The translations under genes and the position numbers were made by a program. From contig CM033719.1 in NCBI GenBank assembly GCA_019671005.1, positions 24,540,750 through 24,604,749 on the forward strand: a stretch of 64,000 nt of DNA, read 5' to 3'. Source of the DNA: Hibiscus mutabilis. Taxonomy: Eukaryota; Streptophyta; Magnoliopsida; Malvales; Malvaceae. The notes beneath the pieces are model-generated. The model did no database searches. It was given only the letters and a program-made list of their open reading frames with translations, and was not told where the DNA came from. Positions 23,686-33,534 of the stretch are shown here, in pieces (position 1 is the first letter of the stretch; every line of letters begins with the position of its first letter).

Positions 23686-24533
23686 GGCTTAAATGAAAAA
23701 TAGGTGCCCAAAGTATACCCTTTTTGAACTTTAGGTGCCTAAAGTATTTTTTTATAAAAATAGGTGCCCAAAGTTTCTAAAGTTATAATTTTAGGTGTCT
23801 GACAGTTAATGGGTGTTAAAATAACTTTTAACCAATAAAAGAGTGACACGTGGCATATTTAATTACTTAAAATTAAAAAATATAAAAAAAAACTTTTAGT
23901 TTTTCAAAAAATCCCAAAACTTTGAAAAGTTTTCAAAATAGTCCCGAAAATCCCTAAAATACACAAACCCAAATCCCCCAATCGCCGCCTCTTCCGCCAC
24001 CTATCACAGTCGCTGAGCTTACCGGGTTGGTCGCCGGACCAAGCCGGTCATTTCCCCTCACTCACCATCACCGAAAACGACGAACGACATGCAACCGAAC
24101 ATCGAACGTCGAACGTAAAATTGACGTTCTCATTGGCACGTCGTTCGCCAATTTTCAGCGACGGTGAGTGAGGGGAAATGGTCGGCTGGGTTTGGCGACC
24201 GAAAAGGAAGGGCCGGCGACGGCTGCCGGCGATGATGGCGGTGAGAATTTAGGGGTTTTGAATTTGGGGATTTTTTAAGGATTTAGGGACTATTTTAGAA
24301 ATTTTTAAAATTTTAAGATTTTTTTGTAAAATTTTTAATTATTAAAAAATAATAACTTAAAGAAATTAAAAATGCCACGTGTCGCATTTTTAATGGCTAA
24401 CAGTTTTTTTAACAGTTGGGCACCTATAATTCTAACTTTTGAAGCTTTAGGCACCTATTTTTACAAAAAAAATACTTTAGGCACCTAAAGTTCAAAAAGT
24501 GTATACTTTGGGCACTTATTTTTGATTTAAGCC
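23686..24533. mobile_element. MULE-type foldback MITE with 9-bp target duplication
   Basis: The element starts GGCTTAAATGAAAAATAGG and ends with the inverted counterpart CTTATTTTTGATTTAAGCC. The arms stay complementary for about 300 bp each, and the GC-rich centre (around 24030-24180, TTTCCCCTCACTCACC against GGTGAGTGAGGGGAAA) is itself inverted, so nearly all 848 bp can fold into one hairpin. It is flanked by the direct repeat TTACTAATG at 23677-23685 and 24534-24542. A 9-bp duplication and long inverted ends are the signature of Mutator-like elements. It encodes no protein and needs a transposase in trans. Its right arm was later copied by the tandem duplication to 25294-25635. Confidence 0.9.
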
Positions 24534-26392
24534 TTACTAATGGGTTCCTGTAGATTTTCTTCTATTTTCATATATTATTGATGGGGTTGGCCAAATTCTT
24601 GAATATGTAATGTTGATCGACTTGTAATAAATTGTTTTATTTCTTACAAGATCCCTAAACCCAAATCCTGGTTAACTCTTATTTACTTTAATCATTAACT
24701 ATGCTGCCACCCAAATGTCAAAAAACCGTTGAGCCAACACCATATTTCGATGTCTACTATTTTAAAATCAAGGATGAAAAGTCCAAATTTTATAAACATT
24801 TCTACAACAAACCAATTTGTAAGGAATGTGTTATGGACATGAATTTCCTTCAGAACCCATACTACAACTTCAAAATGAACTCAACTTTCACGAAATAGAG
24901 TTGGAATGATTTTCTTAGGATCAAACTAACCGTTTGTGAAAAACTTGTATGAGTCTTTTTACAAAGATACCATAATTGAATATGAGCCAAATTTATCTGA
25001 GGAGATCATAGGCATCAACTCTTATTTATGAGTAAGGATCTCTTTATCTTTCCCGATACAATTGCATCTACTTTAGATATTGAAAATAAAGGCCCTTATG
25101 ATGAAATCTAAACCAGCTCTATTGAAAAGTACAAAGGCCATAGCCCCAAAAATCTTCCTTTTGAAGAGATAATCTTTCACCTTATTATGTCATGGTTTTT
25201 CCGATCGTCCGCTGAAAAAGCATCAATAATCCGAGAGATTGATTATTGGTGGCTTAACCAATATCGAATCGAGGTTGCTCCTAACATTGCCAATTGGCGA
25301 CCGAAAAGGAAGGGCCGGCGACGGCGGCCGGCGATGATGGCGGTGAGAATTTAGGGGTTTTGAATTTGGGGATTTTTTAAGGATTTAGGGACTATTTTAG
25401 AAATTTTTAAAATTTTAAGATTTTTTTGTAAAATTTTTAATTATTAAAAAATAATAACTTAAAGAAATTAAAAATGCCACGTGTCGTATTTTTAATGGCT
25501 AACAGTTTTTTTAACAGTTGGGCACCTATAATTCTAACTTTTGAAGCTTTAGGCACCTATTTTTACAAAAAAATACTTTAGGCACCTAAAGTTCAAAAAG
25601 TGTATACTTTGGGCACTTATTTTTGATTTAAGCCTTACTAATGGGTTCTTGTAGATTTTCTTCTATTTTCATATATTATTGATGGGGTTGGCCAAATTCT
25701 TGAATATGTAATGTTGATCGACTTGTAATAAATTGTTTTATTTCTTACAAGATCCCTAAACCCAAATCCTGGTTAACTCTTATTTACTTTAATCATTAAC
25801 TATGCTGCCACCCAAATGTCAAAAAACCGTTGAGCCAACACCATATTTCGATGTCTACTATTTTAAAATCAAGGATGAAAAGTCCAAATTTTATAAACAT
25901 TTCTACAACAAACCAATTTGTAAGGAATGTGTTATGGACATGAATTTCCTTCAGAACCCATACTACAACTTCAAAATGAACTCAACTTTCACGAAATAGA
26001 GTTGGAATGATTTTCTTAGGATCAAACTAACCGTTTGTGAAAAACTTGTATGAGTCTTTTACAGTATACCATAATTGAATATGAGCCAAATTTATCTGAG
26101 GAGATCATAGGCATCAACTCTTATTTATGAGTAAGGATCTCTTTATCTTTCCCGATACAATTGCATCTACTTTAGATATTGAAAATAAAGGCTCTTATGA
26201 TGAAATCTAAACCAGCTCTATTGAAAAGTACAAAGGCCATAGCCCCAAAAATCTTCCTTTTGAAGAGATAATCTTTCACCTTATTATGTCATGGTTTTTC
26301 CGATCGTCCGCTGAAAAAGCATCAATAATCCGAGAGATTGATTATTGGTGGCTTAACCAATATCGAATCGAGGTTGCTCCTAACATTGCCAA
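24192..26392. repeat. 1.1-kb tandem duplication covering half a MITE and a gene start
   Basis: Unit 1 is 24192-25293 and unit 2 is 25294-26392. I see only about ten differences, including a one-base change in an A run and a small change at TTTTTACAAAGATACC against TTTTACAGTATACC. The junction falls inside the coding stretch at CCTAACATTGCCAA, followed directly by TTGGCGACCG of the MITE arm. Unit 2 continues into the rest of the gene, so the duplication interrupted it without removing sequence. The high identity makes it one of the youngest events in the window. Confidence 0.95.
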
Positions 26393-26980
26393 AATCATTT
26401 CCCCCCAGCTAGCATTATTTGTCACTAAGGGCCATCGAGTCTCAACCTCTCTTCCATATACTTTTATCCTTATACACATCTTTGAGAAGAATGATGTCGA
26501 TTTTTCTTTTGACCCACATGTCCCTTTAAAGGAAAATATTAACATTTATTTGGCCTGCAAATGTTTTCGACTTTCAAAAACATCGTTGGATTTATAAAGG
26601 TGAGGACCGCCAACTCCCAAACTATGGAACAACATTTAGCTTTTCCTATTGAAGAAGCTTCTTCTGCAAATTGAGAGGTGATTACGATGAAGTCATTGCT
26701 TGACTACATGGTTACTTGTCGTGAACATGTTGATTCACAGTTCGCTGACCTTCGTAACCATGTTATTTCGTAGTTCGCTGAGCTTTAAAACCATGTTGAG
26801 TCTCAGTTTTCTAAGCTTCGTATCCATTCTGATACACAATTTGTTGAGCTTCGAAACCATGCTGAGTCTCAGTTTGTTGAGCTTCGTATCCAAGCAGATT
26901 TACAGTTTGTTGAGCTTCGTAAGCATGTTGATTCTCAATTTGCAGAGATTCACAAGGAAATGGCCTCCTTTCATCAATAA
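24701..26980 (+). pseudogene. Plant transposon-type protein related to the SIRE env-position ORF, with 11-residue repeat tail
   Basis: The start exon (MLPPKCQKTVEPTPYFDVYY, FYNKPICKECVMDMNF) occurs twice, at 24701 and 25802, because of the tandem duplication. The second copy reads on in shifted frames: LFIFPDTIASTLDIENKG near 26130, then HLIMSWFFRSSAEKASIIR, IDYWWLNQY, LPYTFILIHIFEKNDVDF (26286-26597). These blocks match by order and spacing the LLGM and TWWFRPS blocks of the ORF at 5720-6877. The C-terminus (26687-26980) is seven repeats of 11 residues like HVDSQFAELRN, with two internal stops. Function unknown; a long coiled coil suggests self-association. Several stops and frame changes: pseudogene. 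Confidence 0.65.
26720..26950 (+). repeat. 33-bp coding repeat, seven units (hendecad coiled coil)
   Basis: Seven consecutive 33-bp units encode the 11-residue pattern (R/K)xHxxSQFxEL. Variable positions are at the start of each unit, and Phe and Leu stay fixed. Units 2 and 3 each contain one stop (TAG at 26774 and TAA at 26786). An 11-residue period gives a right-handed or nearly straight coiled coil, unlike the seven-residue period at 6656-6790. Confidence 0.9.
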
Positions 26981-27238
26981 TTCAGTACTTGCAAGACGAA
27001 TGACTAGACTTTTAATATAAAGATATTTGAAGTTGTTAATATTTTATAGAATTTGATGTGTATGAACTTAATGTTTAATGTACTTTATTTAATTTTATTT
27101 GAGTTACATTTCTACAAATTTAAAATTTTATTGATTTTTATTTTATTTTATTTGACAAAATTATATATTGTTCTTATAATCCTCTCTACTTCCATCTTTG
27201 CATAGTGCAATGTCAACTGTTTGAGTTTTTCTTCGGCG

Positions 27239-27737
27239 ATGTCTATTGGAAGTTCTAAATCACATGCTGAAGGAAACATTGTTCATAGTTATTGTGGATT
27301 GCGATCACCAGTTTGTACTTCAACTGTACCATAGAGCAAAGGGAAGAGATTTTATGGATGTGCTAGAAGCCCCGAAGTATTAAGTAATAAGTTGGGTTTA
27401 CTGTTTTAGTGATTTGATTAATGCATTATTCTGAATTCCTTTTACATATTTTTAAAGCCGTTATGATTTCTTTAAATGGATTGACAATGATGGAAATTCG
27501 ATCGATGTTGAAGAATTGAGAAATCAGGTTCAAATGTTGTCGGCTGAAAACAGGGAAATTCGAATTTAGAATGCCAAATCGCAAAAATTGGTGAACATGG
27601 ATAAAGTAAGAAGGTTGGACAAAAAACTATACAAATTTGAAGCCGAAAGAAAAAACCTAAAAAACAATGTGATGTTCTACATGTCTGCTTTGATTATTTC
27701 ATGGCTATGTTATGTTGTAATAAATTTTTTCATCTAA
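27239..27737 (+). pseudogene. GRF-type zinc-finger protein with coiled coil and C-terminal membrane segment, broken
   Basis: Exon 1 (27239-27376) encodes SYCGLRSPVCTSTVP, a stop, then SKGKRFYGCARSPE, the C-x-C-G ... GRRFxxC half of a GRF zinc finger. After an intron, exon 2 (from about 27458) encodes YDFFKWIDNDG, the end of the finger, then a coiled coil (VEELRNQVQMLSAENREIRI) and a C-terminal hydrophobic stretch (MSALIISWLCYVVINFFI) ending at 27737. The first metal-binding Cys appears replaced by Tyr (SY before CG). Two in-frame stops (about 27329 and 27568) make it a pseudogene. GRF fingers bind single-stranded nucleic acid; small plant proteins of this layout exist in many copies and are often near transposons. 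Confidence 0.75.
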
Positions 27738-28287
27738 AGATATATATGAACAAGATTCAAATTACCTTCTAGCAAAAAAACAATGCCAAAATACGTTTGG
27801 AAACTAACAATTGCTTGCTTATCGTGAATGTAATACGTAATACTCACAACTAGTAAGAAATCAAAACCTATCGTGAAAGCAACCTACGTGGCTGTACATT
27901 AAAGGAATAAAGGTTGTACTCTAATATGACTCATGTCAAGAATCTTTTACGTACGTCACTAACACATCATCTCATTATCAAAATTCTCTGTTGTACATAC
28001 CAGACACGTCTTCTCTTGTCATGATTCTTAGCTGTAACAGAACTAAGAGTTTCGATACTCAAACATAGAAAATGTACCCAATCCTGTAAAGTTTTGATAC
28101 TAATCGTGTACAATATTCATGTTCATGTATATTTACATGTTCATATTTTGTTGGCAGTATTGAAACTTATGGAAGAGATTCGATACTTACACCGACAACA
28201 GACACCTTAAATGTTACCAAATCATGTAAGATTTTAGGTTCATATTCAAGAATAGCGAAACTCGAAGTTAAGTATCGATAATAATCA
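27738..28287. other. Non-coding sequence between GRF and PB1-like remnants
   Basis: No coding domain seen. GTTTCGATACTC, TTTTGATACTAATC and GATTCGATACTTACAC words recur, again in the style of 10250-11000. The two flanking remnants are convergent here. Confidence 0.35.
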
Positions 28288-28995
28288 TTAAACATGTGAG
28301 AGCAATGTTGTTTTCAAATTTGGAAGACTGATTGGTTGCACTAGAAGCATACGATGCCGAACGTGCTTAACGATATACTCAGCTCTGAATAAGTTGTCAA
28401 AATCTATTATATTTGGTACATTTATTTGAGGAACCGATGTTGGAGAAATATGATGACCAACACAAACAAAAAATAGATTAAAAAGTACGATATGAAATTT
28501 GATACATGGTTCATTGATACTAAGCTTAGTTAAAATAAAGGAAGAAGAGTCTGTATCCGTACTGTAGTAGTTTGTACATATATAATATTTGACGTTCAAT
28601 TCCTCAATTATTTGTTCTTTCTCATGTCATCTCTTGGAATTACGTACAGAAGCAACATCTTCATCTGCAGAAGGTAGAGCATCTCTTGCGATTCTTGATG
28701 AACTATCGTCTTCATCAAAATTTACATACAACTCGATGTTGGTACCCCCTACTCAGTTGTATATCCTAAACATCTTGCGAAGGTCGCTTGTAGTACAGAT
28801 TGTTAGCATATAATGCACTTCAGGGCCGGGCTCATCAACGAAGATTTTGGCTTTTAATGAAGAGAGTTTATTCTTTGTTGATTTGTTAACCTCCGTGGAA
28901 ATCAACTCAAACAAATCATCCTTCTTGATGTTGGTGCTAAATGAAGTGTGGAGGTAAGTTCCTGAAAAGAAAACGGTTACAGAAAATCTTGCCAT
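28288..28995 (-). pseudogene. PB1-like N-terminal region of a MULE-type transposase gene (probable)
   Basis: One frame runs from the ATG at 28995 to 28288, with two stops (about 28753 and 28624). The start, MARFSVTVFFSGTYLHTSF, and then VHYMLTICTTSDLRKMFRIY and NIELYVNFDED have the order of the PB1-like domain that opens many MuDR-type transposases, where a beta-grasp fold is followed by an acidic linker. The downstream part (INVPNIIDFDNLFRAEYIV) is not recognised. The expected zinc and transposase domains do not follow directly; the next transposase sequence on this strand starts 5.6 kb further on at 22640, so the two may be halves of one gene split by later insertions, or separate. Identification rests on pattern only. 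Confidence 0.5.
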
Positions 28996-29059
28996 AATTT
29001 TGTAATGCTACAAAATATGGTAGAAGTGTAGATGTATTTATAGACAATTTTAAGGGTAG

Positions 29060-29585
29060 AATTTAGGGTTCTCCACCTAAAAAATGTTATCGATAATTAG
29101 TTTGGGATTCGGCACCTAAAATGTTACTAATAATCAATCTGGCGTTTGACACCTAAAATATTGCCAAAATTTAGTTTGGGGTTTGGATCGTAAAATGTTA
29201 ATGAAATTTAGTTTCAGGTTCGACACTTAAAATGTTATCGAAAATCAGTTTGGGTTTCAGCACTTAAAATGTGACTGGCAACCAATTTGGGGTTCGGGAC
29301 CTATAATGTTACCAAAAATTAGTTTGGGGTTCGTAATCCAAAATGTTATAGAAAATCAATTTGGGGTTCGGATCCTAAAATGTTAATGAAATTCAGTTTC
29401 GAGATCGGCACCTAAATGTTACCTACATTCAGTTTGGCATTACGGAACCTAAAATATTACGAACATATTTCACTTTTTAAGTTCAAAGGGAAACATTTCA
29501 CTCGGCACCTAAAATGTTAGAAATAATCAGTTTAGGGGTAAAACATTTATTTGCCAACCTTAAATGTTATCCAAAACCTGTTTGA
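29060..29585. repeat. 37-bp minisatellite, about 13 copies
   Basis: Units of 36-39 bp follow GGTTCGGCACCTAAAATGTTA then a variable part ending in CAGTTTGG. Starts lie near 29074, 29113, 29150, 29188, 29224, 29260, 29299, 29335, 29373, 29410, 29447, 29503 and 29548. It sits immediately 5' of the PB1-like ORF on the minus strand, where a promoter or a subterminal repeat zone of a MULE would be. Confidence 0.95.
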
Positions 29586-30582
29586 ATTGTTTGGTAACCT
29601 GTAAATGGGAAAACAAGTAACGTCGTATATTAGCCGCATTTTAAAATGCCGCACCGCATTCTTACGGTAAAAACTAGATAGTGAAGCATGTTTAAGCACT
29701 GGTTTTTTTGTAATATTATATCGACTGCCATAGCGTGTAGTTTAATGAAATCACTTTAAAATGTAACTACTAATTTGTTTTCTGTAATATTTATACAATT
29801 ATTTTCATTTTGGTATTAAGAAATCAACCACCACCACATATTACAAATTAATTCGCAAGTTTAATACCTTTCACAAAAAAAACGTAACAAGTTTAATAGA
29901 TAAAATGGTATGAAATTTGATGCATACTCCAAAATAAACTATAAAAATTGATGCAATTAAACAAAAAAAATCAAGTCCATTTTAATTTGATGTACTTATA
30001 AAAAATAAAATATTGTAATATATATTATAAATTTTGTAAAAACACAAAAGATAAAAAAGCAAGATAACTGCAGGGGCAGGGGCAGAGGTTATACTCCATG
30101 TACAGAGTGTGGTATTGAAAGATGAAGATCAGATTGTTCCCAAGAATGGAAAGGTACATTTTGAATGCTTATTAATAATGGTATACATAGAAGAATAGGC
30201 ATTGCGTTCGCACTTGGTAACTGCTCCTTCAATGAACATAGGAACATGACATGCTCTGAAATTTGGTATATAGGCATAGCCACTCACTTAGTTTGGCTTC
30301 CTTTTAGGGTATGTCAACTTCTTTAATTAATTGCAGTATTATGTTTCAGTATTAAACTGGATTCTTTTTACCATTTCGCAAAGCTATAAATATAAATCAA
30401 GGCCTTTGTGTAAATTAATTAATTAATAAATAAATGAAATTACTGCAGCTTACATAGGGAAGTTAAAATCAGGAAATGTTCTAATTCTTATCTGTTCCTA
30501 TCTCCTTGCAAGGAGAGAGGAAAAGGAAGAAGATGATTGCATTTCCTATTAACCATTCCCAAACACGCTGGAGTGCAAGTCT
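29586..30582. other. Non-coding flank 3' of the pectate lyase gene
   Basis: No domain recognised. GGGGCAGGGGCAG occurs at about 30072-30085. A 64-codon open frame at 30089-30283 (-) has no recognisable content. The sequence adjoining 30583 would hold the pectate lyase 3' UTR and polyadenylation site; AATTAATTAATAAATAAATG around 30418-30436 is a possible far-upstream AT-rich element. Confidence 0.35.
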
Positions 30583-31988
30583 TTAGCACGGCTTCCCGAC
30601 TTTGCATCCAAGTGCTCCGGAATAAAGGGTGAGTAAGGGCACAAAACGACCAGGCTGAAAAGGCATCATTTTATCGCCTCCGAATTTCTTTCCTGCATTT
30701 GGATTTCCAGACGGAGTGAAAAAGGCACCATTCAGAAATGCATCACCCTCTGATATCCAATCCCAGCTCTTCCACACTGCCGGTGGTGCAGCAATCCTCA
30801 CGGTCGCCTCCTTTGTTAACCTGTCAAATGTAGCTTTATAACGATTGCCGTGGCTGATAATTGTGGGGTGACTGCTGCCGCCTATGGCATACATGATCCA
30901 ATGAGTGTAGTCATTATTGACCACATGGGTAAATCCATGTCGGCACCTAGGCATCCTCTGCACCAATCCTCTACCGAAAATGTTCAAAGCAACAGTAATC
31001 TGCATTTTATTATCTAGGACAGAGCTGTCACTTGCTCCAAACAACATCACCTGCATGCACCAAAATATCAATTTATTTGTCACTGGAACATGTTCAAATT
31101 CTTTTACCTAAAAGGATAAAAGTCTTTTTTATTTACATCGCTGTGGTCGGTAAAATGGCAGTTGGAAATAGTAATCGCAGTGGAACCCACAATAGCATCA
31201 ATGATACCGTCGGAACATCGGTACATTGAAAGATGGTCTAGCCAAACGTTGGTTGCTCCGAAAAGAGAGATCCCATCGCCATCACTCTCTGTCCTAAATC
31301 CAAAGTGGTTTTCCGAATCCCTGATCATGCCACCTTTTCCGGGTAAAATATCGTGGATATGGAGATTATGGATGATGATGTTCCTTGCAAACTGGATAGT
31401 AATACCAGCCCCATATGCAATATGCACCCTGCCTCCCCTACCATCGATGGTTTTGTCATTAGTTGAAATAATGAGCTCTTGTTCCAGCCTGATCATCATG
31501 GGACGTGCAAAGATGATCCAAAGAGGTCTGTTTTGGATCACAGCATGGCGTAGAGTTCCGGGTTTAGGATCGAGAATATTATCTGAAGGATCTGTGACCA
31601 CGTAAAACTCTCCGTCCTTTCCACCTGTTGTACCACGGCCAAATCCAAGGGCACAATCAGCCAACCTCTTCCTATTTCTTGCCCACTTTCGATTACAGCG
31701 CCAGCAATGGTCGATGGGGTTTGTTGCTTGACAGGGGCCCCTCTTCGCCTTTGCCCTCATGCCCCGTCTTGTGCTGTTAAACCCCATCAAGATCCTAGCA
31801 GCATGCTCGTTGTAATGGTTGGTGACTTCCTCAGGGAAGGGGTTATAGGCCTCGTCGATATTTTCTTTTGCTTTCAACTCACGTTCCCTCCAGTAATCAT
31901 CATATTCTGCGATGTGAGCTTTCAGGCTTGGAATTATTGCGACAAAGGACAAGAAAATCCCAATTAAGCTAAAACTATTATTAGCCAT
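30583..31988 (-). CDS. Pectate lyase (polysaccharide lyase family 1), two exons
   Basis: Exon 1 is 31137-31988 and exon 2 is 30583-31050, joined in phase 0 across an 86-bp GT-AG intron, giving 439 residues. The ATG at 31988 is chosen over one 12 codons upstream because it places a hydrophobic signal peptide ([13 protein letters not shown]) at the N-terminus. A pectate-lyase N-terminal region follows ([35 protein letters not shown]), then the beta-helix: [47 protein letters not shown], and after the intron [11 protein letters not shown] with the catalytic-type Arg and [10 protein letters not shown], ending in [11 protein letters not shown]. Such secreted enzymes cleave de-esterified pectin by Ca2+-dependent beta-elimination in pollen, fruit or abscission walls. 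No break is seen, so this looks functional. The IIDAIVG and MFGASD segments are typical of plant members. Confidence 0.93.
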
Positions 31989-32121
31989 GGTATTGAGAAT
32001 GGTTTCAAGGTCCAAGTCTAGCAAACAATTTCTTGATTGCAGACAGAACCTTGACCAGAGACAATCCGGGGCAACAATTACAAGTTTAGCTCAACCTTGA
32101 TTGTTCTTAGAGGAGCAAATG

Positions 32122-32130
32122 ATATATATA
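32122..32130 (-). promoter_or_regulatory. TATA box of the pectate lyase gene
   Basis: TATATATAT on the minus strand lies about 135 bp before the ATG at 31988, leaving a plausible 5' UTR of about 100 bp. It is the only clear TATA element in the upstream 300 bp. Confidence 0.6.
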
Positions 32131-32275
32131 GTAGAGGGATTGATAAAAAAATTATAGCAAGAGACGTTTTCTAAAACTTGGCTACGAGTGTTTGTAGCGG
32201 CAACAAAGCCGCTGAGATTTTTTTCCTGATAAAACAGTTGAGATTGTTAACAATATGCTTATCAAATCTTGGCCA

Positions 32276-32310
<35 letters not shown>

Positions 32311-32326
32311 TAATAATGATGATGAT
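32276..32326. repeat. AAT trinucleotide microsatellite
   Basis: About twelve AAT units are followed by interrupted AAT/GAT units. It lies about 290 bp upstream of the pectate lyase ATG, in its promoter region, where length variation could be a handy marker. Confidence 0.95.
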
Positions 32327-32526
32327 ATATCAATATTAACACAATTAACTACTCATATTATATTTTTGAATATTATACAATTACTCAAATATTAGAATGC
32401 ATCGGATAAAAACTAAATTTAACTAGGTTTTATAGCTCTTATATAGCAATTTATTTTAATCATTGTACTTATAGAACTACTCATATTATAAGTTTGAATA
32501 TTATACAATTACTCAATTCTGTTTTA

Positions 32527-33534
32527 TTAAGTATTGTTTTTACTATGCTCAAGCTGGCATTCTTTATACTCATCTGCGAACTTAAGAGTGCTAAAGACAT
32601 TGAGTGTGATTTTTTTGTCATTCATCTTCATAGTGAACTCGCCCTTTTTGCAATCGACCACTATGCGTCCGGTAGCAAGGAATGGTCTCTCTAGGATGAT
32701 GGCAGTATTCTCATCGACTTCACAGTCAAGAATGATAAAATCTGCTGGGAAGACAAATCTATCAACTTTGACGAGGACGTCTTCAATTCTTTCTTCGGGT
32801 GGGATTTGAGAACGATCAGCTAATTGAAGGAAAACCAACGTAGGTTTTTCCTTTCCCATGCCAAGTTTCATAAACACTAATTTCGGCATCAAATTCACAC
32901 TTGCACCGAGATCGTACAAAGCATGGCCATAATAATTGCGGCCTATGGAACATGGGATAATGAAGCCGTCGGGATCCTTCATCTTAGGTGGCAAGTTATT
33001 TAGCACTGCCAGGTATTCGCCTGCTGTAGCAACAGTTTCGACTTCGCCTGCCATTCGCTTCTTGGTCACAATCTCTTTTAGAAACTTTGCACAGGTCGAC
33101 ATTTGATCAATGGCCTCCAGGAATGGGACATCGATATGCTACTATTTATGAGTCTCCAAGAATTTCTAGAATTGAGCGTCTTGTTTCTGAGCTTCCAAGT
33201 GATGTGGGAATGGCGCGGGGGCTTAGGCTCATCGCGTGGTGCCTTGGATGTTGCAACATCCTGCTTGGTATTATCTTTGCTATCAGTAGCAAGGTATTTC
33301 CCTGTATCAGTCACATGAGGTGTATCTTTGGGTGTCGGAGCATCGACTGATTGCTTGCTTGGAGAGGAATCAACAAGGGAACCTCCCCCAAACTTGTCAT
33401 CTTTGGTCAACTGGGTGCCACTATGCAATGTGATAGCATTGCATTGCTCTACACCCAAAGTTTTAGTGACTTTAGTATCACTAGGTAAACCGCCTTGAGG
33501 TCGTGTCTTCTGGATTTGGGCGCCAAAAACTTGA
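32527..33534 (-). pseudogene. Athila-type gypsy remnant: primer site, gag tail and aspartic protease
   Basis: Reading leftward from 33534: an LTR end (GAGCCTGTCA), a primer-site-like TTTTTGGCGCCC, then about 30 codons later the gag C-terminus with QCNAITLHSGTQL (33458-33078), then in another frame the retropepsin (33102-32527) with LNNLPPKMKDPDGFIIPC, the active-site DLGASVNLMP, LVFLQLADRS and ERPFLATGRIVVD. The protease processes the gag-pol polyprotein. Nearly all of gag is missing between primer site and gag tail, reverse transcriptase is absent after 32527, and the gag and protease frames are shifted relative to each other, so this is an internally deleted remnant. Its family matches the integrase at 62600-64000. 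Confidence 0.8.

Noticed and set aside
29060..29585. Regular short repeats resembling a CRISPR array
   Set aside because: Units are contiguous with no unique spacers, diverged, and this is a plant nuclear sequence; it is a minisatellite.
30089..30283. A 64-codon minus-strand frame near the pectate lyase 3' end
   Set aside because: No domain and no promoter context; likely chance within the 3' flank.
31162..31605. A 147-codon plus-strand frame
   Set aside because: It is the antisense of pectate lyase exon 1.
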